The notes beneath the pieces were generated by a model, which saw only the letters and a list, made by a program, of their open reading frames with translations, ran no database searches and was not told the DNA's origin. Positions 6,890 to 13,498 of a stretch of 14,786 bases of DNA are shown one piece after another. Positions within the stretch are counted from its first letter, which is position 1, and every line of letters starts with the position of its first letter. The stretch is from JAYFNU01 sp034933305 (GTDB lineage: Bacteria; Bacillota; Clostridia; Oscillospirales; Ruminococcaceae), in contig JAYFNU010000013.1 of assembly GCA_034933305.1 (NCBI GenBank), positions 1 through 14,786 of the forward strand, in the 5' to 3' direction. The position numbers and the translations under genes are program-made.

Positions 6890-7375
6890 TCAGTATAACA
6901 GTTTAAGCCGCCCGCCGCAGGTGCAGCGGTAGCGGTCGGGGTGCTCGGTGAGCTTGGAGCGGCGGGTGCGCTCAAAGCGGCGGCCGCACCGCTCGCAGAC
7001 GACGACGTGGTTGACCGTCCCCGGCTTTTCCGCGAGGCCGAGCCTCGCGGGGTCCTGCGTGCGGGCGATCGAGTAGCCGTATGCGGCGTTCATGCGCGCG
7101 GCGTAGCTCTTCCAGCGCGCGCCGTGGTTGCGGCAGCCCCAGCAGGTGTGCAGGATCTCATGGGCGAGCGTCTGCCGGCACAGGCGCTCGTCGGCCGCGA
7201 GCAAGACGTCCGACAGCTCGATGGTGTAGGCGAAGCCCCTGTGTATGCAGCAGCCGAAGCGCTTTTTCGCCCGCCGGTTGACGACGACCTGCGGCCGAAT
7301 GGCGGGGGATACGGGGATGCCGAGCGCCTTTGCCTCGCCGATGACCGCGCCCAGCAGCGCGTCCGCGTCGTTCAT
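6890..7375 (-). CDS. SprT-like zinc metalloprotein
   Basis: A 161-residue protein of the SprT-like group, relatives of the DNA-protein crosslink protease Spartan. The zinc-protease motif HEILH is at residues 72-76, with a third histidine at 84 (HExxH-x7-HGxxW). This matches the SprT arrangement. A C-terminal zinc ribbon is suggested by CERC (127-130) and CTC (151-153). The second pair is CxC rather than the usual CxxC. No signal peptide or membrane helix is seen, so it should be cytoplasmic. Its ATG overlaps the upstream kinase stop (ATGA, 7372-7375) and has no Shine-Dalgarno sequence, implying translational coupling. It is the last gene of the operon. Whether it cleaves proteins, and which, is unknown; many bacterial SprT-like proteins are uncharacterised. 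Confidence 0.88.
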   Translation of the reverse strand: MNDADALLGAVIGEAKALGIPVSPAIRPQVVVNRRAKKRFGCCIHRGFAYTIELSDVLLAADERLCRQTLAHEILHTCWGCRNHGARWKSYAARMNAAYGYSIARTQDPARLGLAEKPGTVNHVVVCERCGRRFERTRRSKLTEHPDRYRCTCGGRLKLLY

Positions 7376-8361
7376 TGCGCCGGCGCGAGGCGCGCGAGCA
7401 GTTCGTCGAGCTGCCGCGCGTCGGGGATGCTGTGCGAGCCCTCGTGGGTGATGAGGAAGCTCGCGTAGGCGATCCCGCGCCGCGTCGCCTGCGCGGCGCC
7501 CAGCCCCCGGCGGAAGGCGTCGATAAAGGCGGCGCTGAAGGTGTCGCCCGCGCCGACCTTGTTGACGATGTTGTCGAGCGCGAGCACCGGCTGCACGCTC
7601 TGCCGGCCGCGGTCGAACAGGAAGATGGGGCGCTCGGAGTCCCGCGCGACGACGATGTTGTCGCGCGTCGACAGCGCGCGCGCCGCCTCCCGCAGGTCGC
7701 CGATGCCCGTGATGGGGCCGAATTCGTCGATGCCCGAGCCGAAGATAACGTCGGCGCACCGCAGGATGCGCTCGTAAAAGCCGCGCCGCTTGTCGCCCAT
7801 GCCGAACGATTCGACGCGCATGTTGAGATCGAAGGAAACGGGGATGCCCGCGGCGTGGCAGCGCTCGATGAAGTCCGTGATGGCCGGGGATTCCGTCTCG
7901 TATTCCTGCAGCGACATGCCCGTCGTGTGGACCCAGCCGATGCCGGACAGGTCGACGGGCATATCGTCCGCGCACAGCGCGTTGTAGCTCCCTCCCGGCG
8001 GCACCGACAGAAAGACCGTTTTCTCGCCCGTCTCGTCGATGACCGCGTAGATGACGGGGATGACGAAATCGTGCGCCCGGCACAGCGACAGGTCGACGCC
8101 GTTCGCCTCGAGCTCGCCGCGCAAAAAATCGCTGAGATAGTCGCGGCCGAGGCAGCAGACGAACCAGGGGCGCGCGCCGAGCTTTCCGAGCACGGCCGCG
8201 GTGTTGCCGCAGCTGCCGCCCTGCTTGTACTCGGGCGCGGGCACCTGCGCGCTGACCGGGCGCCCGGCGACGATGTCGGCGAGGCGCGTTTTCATCGCGC
8301 CGTACGGCAGCATCGTGTCGGGGCATATGTCGCCGACGATGAGAATTCGTTTGTCGTTCAT
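7372..8361 (-). CDS. PfkB-family carbohydrate kinase
   Basis: A 329-residue ribokinase-like kinase, full length for the family, expected to phosphorylate a sugar or sugar-like hydroxyl using ATP. The first PfkB signature region is GGSCGNTAAVLGKLGA (48-63). The second is NKVGAGDTFSAAF (267-279), with the anion-hole GAG and catalytic aspartate D273 intact; the Asp usual before the TxGAGD motif is Asn here. N-terminal strands with IVGDICPD fit the family. The substrate cannot be told: nothing marks it as fructose-1-phosphate, adenosine or heptose kinase. Start ATG at 8361 has GGAGG six bases upstream and lies one base after the stop of the upstream membrane protein gene. Its place beside NeuB and membrane glycosyltransferase-like genes suggests a role in glycan precursor metabolism. 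Confidence 0.92.
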   Translation of the reverse strand: MNDKRILIVGDICPDTMLPYGAMKTRLADIVAGRPVSAQVPAPEYKQGGSCGNTAAVLGKLGARPWFVCCLGRDYLSDFLRGELEANGVDLSLCRAHDFVIPVIYAVIDETGEKTVFLSVPPGGSYNALCADDMPVDLSGIGWVHTTGMSLQEYETESPAITDFIERCHAAGIPVSFDLNMRVESFGMGDKRRGFYERILRCADVIFGSGIDEFGPITGIGDLREAARALSTRDNIVVARDSERPIFLFDRGRQSVQPVLALDNIVNKVGAGDTFSAAFIDAFRRGLGAAQATRRGIAYASFLITHEGSHSIPDARQLDELLARLAPAQ

Positions 8362-8362
8362 A

Positions 8363-10351
8363 TCAGCCCTCCGCGGCGGCGCTGCCGTATTGTTCGTTGA
8401 GCACGGGGATGGCGGCGCCCTTCGTCACGGGGACGAAGGATACGGCGCCGTTTTCGTCGACGATGCGGTACATGTGCACCGAACCGTCGTGGTACATGCG
8501 CAGCTCGTCGCTGAACATGCCGCCGAATTCGCGCTCGAAGTAATCGTCGATCTTGAGGATGTAAACATAATCGACGCCCTGCCCGCGCAGGTACTCCGTG
8601 AAGTTTTCCCGGTCGGCGCGCACGCCGTAATCCGGCATATCCGCGTCCGCCGTGTCCATCGGGACGAAATAGCCGGAGCCGAAGGTCTTGACGGTGTAGG
8701 CGGGCTGGAATTCAAAGTTGAAGACGAACCATTCGCCGCCGTTCGATTCCTGGCAGACGAAGTAGATGCGGTCCTGCGGCGTCATGTAGGGGACGAAATC
8801 CGCGGCGCTGTCCTTGAGCAGCTGCCGCACGCCGCCGGAGGAGATGTCGATCTTGGGGCTCGTAAAGACGTACTGGTCGGGATTGACGGTCGTCAGGCAG
8901 AAATGGGAGACGAGCAGCAGCGCACACATCGCAACGCCCGGCGCGAGCGACAGCTTCCGGAAACGGGGCTGCGCGACTTCAAAGAGGAGCACGCCGAAGG
9001 CGGCGTACATCCAGCCGACGGCGTAGCTGCCGATGTAGCGGTTGTAGGAGGTGAGCTCATAGGTGTCGTAGTGATGGAAGATCGCGGTGTACAGATAGGC
9101 CTGAAAGACGTAGTAGACCGCGAACGCGCACAGCAGCTCGACGGACAGCGCGCACAGCCGCAGGAATTTCTTTTTGTCCCACGTCAGCAGGCCGCCGATG
9201 ATCGGGACGGCGAAGAACACGGCGATCATGTCCTTCATCGGGCCGAAGGATACGAGCTGCGCGGTGTCGAGCGAGCTGATCATGCGCTCGAGGATGTGGA
9301 CGAAATAGGGATCCTTGCCCGTGATGATCTCGAAAAAGGAGTATTCATAGGGGACGGTGATGCGCTGGATGTTCTCGGCGAGCTGGAAATGCACCGTCCA
9401 GGAAAAATAGCTCAGCGCGAGCGCCGCGAACGGCAGCAGCGCATACACGAGGCGCACCGGCTTCTTTGCGCAGCCGAACAGCCGCTCGCTCGGATAGTTG
9501 CGCGAGACGATCATGTCGAACGCGATGATGACCGCCGCGATGAGCCCGAGCGCGAGGCCGATGTCCTTGATGTAGGGCAGCAGCATGATCGCCGCGACCG
9601 CCGACAGATACCGCGGGAACCCGCGGCTATCGTCGCTGAACCAGCACAGCAGCGCCGCGGCGAAGAGGATGCCGACGATCCAGTCCGAATAGGACGTGCA
9701 GTAGAAGATCATGCCCTCCGAGGAGATGTAGAAAAGATAGATGCTCGCGAGCGAAAAGAAGGACGTCACGAGGATGGCGACGACGTTTTTCCAGCGGATG
9801 CGGGAGAAAAGCAGCGTCATCGCCGCCATGTGCAGCACGTCGTAGGCGAGATAGTGCTTCCATTCGCAGAAGCTGCCGCCGAGGAACTGGAAGAAGTAGC
9901 CGACGACGGGCAGTCCCGGCGGATAGGAGACGTTGATCATCGAGCTTTCGCACAGGGTGTACAGCGTGTTGTTGGCGAAGATCGTCTTCGCGGCGATACC
10001 CCAGAAGGAGAACTCATCCCAGTAGGTGAACACCGGCTGTTTCGCGCGCAGCGCAAAGTAGAAGAAAGCGCACGCCGCGAGGAAGAAGACCGGGCCGGGC
10101 TGCAAAAAAGACCGGAGCGATTCGAGCGCCCTGTCGCGGTGCAGGATGAAGACCCAGACGAGGCAGTACAGCGCGAAGGCATACACGGCGAAGACCGCCG
10201 CGCGCAGCAGGCCGAACAGGCCGCATCCGCACACGAACAGCAGGATCGACGCGAGCGCAAAGAAGGGCGCCACGCTCGCGTTCCAGCGAAAGCGCGCAGT
10301 CAGGAACAGACTGATCGCCGCGACGGCAAGCAGGGAAATGAAAAAATCCAT
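8363..10351 (-). CDS. Polytopic membrane protein, GT-C glycosyltransferase-like
   Basis: A 662-residue protein with roughly a dozen hydrophobic helices over residues 1-490 and a soluble C-terminal part (about 490-662), presumably outside the cell. After the first few helices comes YWDEFSFWG (110-118), an acidic motif in the place where GT-C enzymes (PMT/ArnT-like, lipid-phosphate-sugar users) carry their catalytic D/E residues. SYPPGLP follows at 142-148 and NRYIGSY at 437-443. These features suggest a glycosyltransferase that uses polyprenyl-linked sugars on the outer face of the membrane, but I do not recognise a named family. ATG at 10351 has AAAGGA seven bases upstream. The gene starts 15 bases after the DUF2142 gene and is followed after one base by the kinase. 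Confidence is high for a real membrane protein, moderate for the enzyme class. Confidence 0.85.
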   Translation of the reverse strand: MDFFISLLAVAAISLFLTARFRWNASVAPFFALASILLFVCGCGLFGLLRAAVFAVYAFALYCLVWVFILHRDRALESLRSFLQPGPVFFLAACAFFYFALRAKQPVFTYWDEFSFWGIAAKTIFANNTLYTLCESSMINVSYPPGLPVVGYFFQFLGGSFCEWKHYLAYDVLHMAAMTLLFSRIRWKNVVAILVTSFFSLASIYLFYISSEGMIFYCTSYSDWIVGILFAAALLCWFSDDSRGFPRYLSAVAAIMLLPYIKDIGLALGLIAAVIIAFDMIVSRNYPSERLFGCAKKPVRLVYALLPFAALALSYFSWTVHFQLAENIQRITVPYEYSFFEIITGKDPYFVHILERMISSLDTAQLVSFGPMKDMIAVFFAVPIIGGLLTWDKKKFLRLCALSVELLCAFAVYYVFQAYLYTAIFHHYDTYELTSYNRYIGSYAVGWMYAAFGVLLFEVAQPRFRKLSLAPGVAMCALLLVSHFCLTTVNPDQYVFTSPKIDISSGGVRQLLKDSAADFVPYMTPQDRIYFVCQESNGGEWFVFNFEFQPAYTVKTFGSGYFVPMDTADADMPDYGVRADRENFTEYLRGQGVDYVYILKIDDYFEREFGGMFSDELRMYHDGSVHMYRIVDENGAVSFVPVTKGAAIPVLNEQYGSAAAEG

Positions 10352-10366
10352 GGCACGATCCTTTCG

Positions 10367-12463
10367 CTACATGAGAAAATAAAGAGTGAACAGCTCGGCC
10401 GCGGACAGGGCCGCGAGGCCGGCGCACAGCGCCGTGCACAGCGCGTCGCGCGCGGCCGGCGGCCGCCGGCAGGAGAGCGCGGGCCCGAACGCGCGGGACA
10501 GCAGCGCGCACAGCAGCGGCAGGTAGGGGATGAAATAGCGCGACTGGACGCCGAGGATGGACGTCGCGCCGAGCGTCGACCACGTCGCGTAAAAGCCCGT
10601 CACGATCAGGCCGTAGCCCAGCAGCACCGCCGCGGCATGGAGCAAGCCCTCGCGGCGCACGGCGGGGCGCTCGTCCGCGCACAGCGCGGCGACCGCGACG
10701 AGCAGCACCGGCGTGAGCAGACAGGTCAGCGGCGCGCGCACATCGAGCCAGCCGAACAGCCCGTAGCCGGTGAGGTAGAAGCTGTTCTGCCAGCCGTCCA
10801 CGAGCAGGATCATCGCATAGCGAACGGGATTCGTCAGGACATAGCGGATCTGGGAGGCGATGTTGACGCCCTCCGGGACGTAGGACGGCGGGATGCCCGC
10901 CGCGGCGAGGCCCGCATAGCCCAGCGCAAGCCCGGCGAACACGCCGCCCGCCGCGAGCAGGAGCAGCAGCCCGACGGGGCGCGGCGCGCGCAGCCGCAGC
11001 TGCTGCTTCGGGATGCCGAGATACAGCAGCGCAAGCGGCAGATAGATCGGCTTGATCATGGCGATGACGCCGAAGACGATCGCCGACAGCAGCAGATCGC
11101 GCCGCGAAAAGCCGTCCTTCAACATGAAGCCGAGGAACAGCACGACGGCGCCGAAGAACATCGAGTCGTAGGACAGCGACGCCGCCATGTACAGCGTCAT
11201 CGGCAGCAGCGCCGCCAGCAGCAGCGGCCCCCGCCGCCGCGCCGCCATGCGCACGGCGAAAAAGACGCACGCCGCATAAGCGAGGACGTTCATCAGCCGC
11301 CCGGCGTACAGGCAGTACAGCGCGTTCGCGCCGAACAGCCGCGCGAGGGCCATGCCGAGCGCCGGGAAGACGTACGGCAGCAGCAGCTGCACGCTCGTGC
11401 TGACGGCGGGCGCATCGGCGTCCCCGGGCGCGGCGATGTAGCGCCCGATCGCGCCGGCGACGGAATCCTTGCCCGCTGACTGGATGTCGCCGTAGAATTT
11501 CGCCGGAAAGACGGCGGTGAGATGGCGCACGTCGTCGGGATAATCATAGTCGTACCGGTAGGTGAAGTCGCCCTGCGACAGCGCGAACGCCCGCAGGAAG
11601 TGGGCGTGTTCGTCGGGCGCCTGCAGCGGGGCGTTCGCGAAGCAGAACAGCGCGCCGATGAGCAGCGCCGCGGCGGCGGCCCGGGCGTGCACCGTGTGCA
11701 GGCGGACCGCGCAGAACCAGACTGCCGCGTACAGCAGCGAAAAACCGGCGAAAACGACCGGCAGCAGCACATTCTCCCGGCCGTAGGTCGCGGTGTACAT
11801 GCGCGTCGCGGCGAAGGTCGCCGTCAGCAGCGCCGCCGCGAGCGGCGCGCAGACGCACAGCCAGAGCGAGGGCCGCACGCCCTTCCCGAAGCCGAAAAAG
11901 GCGATCAGCCGCGCCAGCGCCAGCGCCGCCGCGAGCAGCGACGCCCACAGCAGGCACCGCGCCGCGCTGAAGCGCGCGGTGTGAACGTCGGGGTTGATGA
12001 CGACGCCCCTGAAATTGACCGTCGTGCGCACGAGCTCGGTCGGGTAGATCCGGATCGCGTCGAGCGAGCTGCACGTCTTGTAGGCGACGTAGGTGCCGTC
12101 GCTCTGCCGCGTCAGCGGCACGATGAAATCGCCGTAGACGCCCTCGACCGTGCCGGTGCAGTAGAGCACGCAGGCGCTCGCGTCGTCCGCGCCGCGCTCA
12201 AGCAGGACCTCGATCTTGCTCGCGGGCGCGCCGCCGAGGCCGCCGGCATAGAAGTAGGAGCTGTTGGCGAGCGCGTAGTAATCGCCGCCGCCCCTGTCCT
12301 CGAACTCCCACGTCTCAAAGCTGTCCGCGCCGACCGACTGCAGCGCATATCCGTCGGCGCCGGTCCTGTTTTCCAGCGCGCAGAAGCAGAGCTCCGCCGC
12401 GCACGCAAGGGCGGCCGTGAGCGCGATGAGCGCGATGTTCCGTTTGGTAAAAAGACGTTTCAA
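10367..12463 (-). CDS. DUF2142 polytopic membrane protein (putative glycosyltransferase)
   Basis: A 698-residue membrane protein. After one N-terminal helix (about 8-29) there is an extracytoplasmic domain (30-165), then about a dozen helices. Motifs that fit DUF2142 are APDEHAHFLRAF (282-293) in the first large loop, KPIYLPLALL (471-480) and GVQSRYFIPYLPLL (638-651). DUF2142 proteins resemble GT-C enzymes and are found in surface polysaccharide loci; the APDE acidic pair would be the candidate catalytic site. No activity has been proven to my knowledge. The start is TTG at 12463, with AGGAG ten bases upstream; no ATG or GTG precedes the first helix. It lies 28 bases after neuB and 15 before the next membrane protein. 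An unusual abundance of Ala and Leu reflects GC-rich codons. Confidence 0.88.
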   Translation of the reverse strand: MKRLFTKRNIALIALTAALACAAELCFCALENRTGADGYALQSVGADSFETWEFEDRGGGDYYALANSSYFYAGGLGGAPASKIEVLLERGADDASACVLYCTGTVEGVYGDFIVPLTRQSDGTYVAYKTCSSLDAIRIYPTELVRTTVNFRGVVINPDVHTARFSAARCLLWASLLAAALALARLIAFFGFGKGVRPSLWLCVCAPLAAALLTATFAATRMYTATYGRENVLLPVVFAGFSLLYAAVWFCAVRLHTVHARAAAAALLIGALFCFANAPLQAPDEHAHFLRAFALSQGDFTYRYDYDYPDDVRHLTAVFPAKFYGDIQSAGKDSVAGAIGRYIAAPGDADAPAVSTSVQLLLPYVFPALGMALARLFGANALYCLYAGRLMNVLAYAACVFFAVRMAARRRGPLLLAALLPMTLYMAASLSYDSMFFGAVVLFLGFMLKDGFSRRDLLLSAIVFGVIAMIKPIYLPLALLYLGIPKQQLRLRAPRPVGLLLLLAAGGVFAGLALGYAGLAAAGIPPSYVPEGVNIASQIRYVLTNPVRYAMILLVDGWQNSFYLTGYGLFGWLDVRAPLTCLLTPVLLVAVAALCADERPAVRREGLLHAAAVLLGYGLIVTGFYATWSTLGATSILGVQSRYFIPYLPLLCALLSRAFGPALSCRRPPAARDALCTALCAGLAALSAAELFTLYFLM

Positions 12464-12473
12464 ATCCGTTGCG

Positions 12474-12478
12474 CTCCT
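12474..12478 (-). promoter_or_regulatory. Ribosome binding site deciding the TTG start of the DUF2142 gene
   Basis: Read on the minus strand, AAAAGGAG ends ten bases before TTG at 12463. The frame offers no ATG or GTG that would keep the first membrane helix intact. Confidence 0.6.
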
Positions 12479-12491
12479 TTTCGGCGCCGCG

Positions 12492-13487
12492 TCACAGCTC
12501 GATGAGCTCGTCCGCGGCGAAATCGCGCTTTGCCGTGCGGCCGATGACGTCGAACCAGAGCGTCGGCGAAAGGCCGCTGCCCGGGCGCTTGACGTCGAGG
12601 TTTTCCTCGCTGAACGCCTCGCCCGCGCGGATGGCGCGCGCGGCGACGATGCTCTTGCGGGCGATGTCCTTGTTTTTGCGCTCCGACGGGCTCGGGACCT
12701 TTTCGCCGCTGCCGAGGGCCGCTTCGATGTGGCGGATGGCCGTCACCATCGCGGCGAGCTCGTCCGGCTCGAGGCTGCACGAGTGATCGGGCCCGGGCAT
12801 CGTCTTGTCGAGCGTGAAGTGCTTTTCGATGATCTCGGCGCCGAGCGCGACGGCCGCGATGGGCGCTTCGATGCCGAGCGTGTGGTCGGAATAGCCCACG
12901 ACGCCGCCGAAGGCGCTGCGGATGGCGAGCATCGCGCGCAGGTTGGCGTCCGCGTAGGGCGTCGGATATTCGGTGTTGCAGTGCAGCAGCGCGACGCGGG
13001 GGCAGCCGTTGCGCAGCAGCGTATCCCGCGCGAAGCGGATCTCGTCGAGATCGCTCATGCCCGTCGAAAGGATGACGGGCAGACGCTTGCGCGCCGCCGC
13101 GAGCAGCAGCGGCAGGTTGGTGATCTCGCCGGAGGGGATCTTCAGATAGGGCACGCCGAGCGTGCACAGAAAGTCGAGGCTCGGCAGGTCGAAGGGCGTC
13201 GACAGGAAGAGGATGCCCTTCTGCTTGCAGTACTCCGCGAGCGCGGCAAAGCCCTCATAGGGGATGTAGAGCTTGCGCACCATGTCGAGCTGGCTTTCGC
13301 CGCCGCCGGTCGAGGCGACCTGGTAATCCGCCTTCCTGGCGCTCTGCGAGATGACCTTTTCGGGGATAAAGGTCTGGAATTTGACGGCGTCCGCCTTTGC
13401 GGCGGCCGCCGCGTCGATCAGTTTTTTCGCGAGCTCCACGCTGCCGTTGTGGTTGACGCCCGCTTCCGCGATGATAAATACGCTCAT
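12492..13487 (-). CDS. neuB: NeuB-family nonulosonate (sialic/legionaminic-type) synthase
   Basis: A 331-residue enzyme that condenses phosphoenolpyruvate with a six-carbon N-acyl sugar (ManNAc or a related 6-deoxy sugar) to a nine-carbon nonulosonic acid. The TIM-barrel part shows AEAGVNHNG (7-15), KFQTF (36-40), STPFD (96-100), KIPSGEI (116-122), GYSDHT (198-203), EKHFTLD (221-227) and PGPDH (231-235). The histidines in SDHT and EKHF match the metal ligands known for NeuB. A C-terminal SAF/antifreeze-like domain (about 270-331) starts at RKSIV and includes KRPGSG. Full length. The sequence does not decide between NeuB, LegI and PseI; the overall look favours NeuB/LegI. AGGAG directly follows the stop of the upstream 3D gene and precedes ATG 13487 by six to seven bases. 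No cytidylyltransferase (NeuA) or epimerase (NeuC) lies in the window. Confidence 0.93.
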   Translation of the reverse strand: MSVFIIAEAGVNHNGSVELAKKLIDAAAAAKADAVKFQTFIPEKVISQSARKADYQVASTGGGESQLDMVRKLYIPYEGFAALAEYCKQKGILFLSTPFDLPSLDFLCTLGVPYLKIPSGEITNLPLLLAAARKRLPVILSTGMSDLDEIRFARDTLLRNGCPRVALLHCNTEYPTPYADANLRAMLAIRSAFGGVVGYSDHTLGIEAPIAAVALGAEIIEKHFTLDKTMPGPDHSCSLEPDELAAMVTAIRHIEAALGSGEKVPSPSERKNKDIARKSIVAARAIRAGEAFSEENLDVKRPGSGLSPTLWFDVIGRTAKRDFAADELIEL

Positions 13488-13498
13488 GGCTCTCTCCT

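Noticed and set aside
6866..6900. An AT-rich island with TATA-like elements near the end of the SprT-like gene, considered as a promoter.
   Set aside because: No plus-strand gene follows within reach, and on the minus strand it lies in the 3' untranslated region. The dyad is weak.
6890..8326. An extended 478-residue version of the SprT-like protein starting at 8326.
   Set aside because: The extra part overlaps nearly all of the kinase gene in another frame and is Arg/Ala-rich without motifs. The ATG at 7375 in an ATGA overlap gives a protein of family-typical length.
10960..11230. Frequent CAGCAG-like runs suggesting a trinucleotide repeat.
   Set aside because: They are interrupted and correspond to Leu and Ala codons of the DUF2142 helices on the minus strand; no true tandem array.
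8201..11479. A 1092-codon open frame on the plus strand, antisense to the kinase, GT-C-like and DUF2142 genes.
   Set aside because: Its translation is dominated by Arg, Glu, Asp, Gln and His with no domain or hydrophobic pattern, as expected for the reverse reading of GC-rich codons. The minus-strand genes show clear motifs, start sites and helices.
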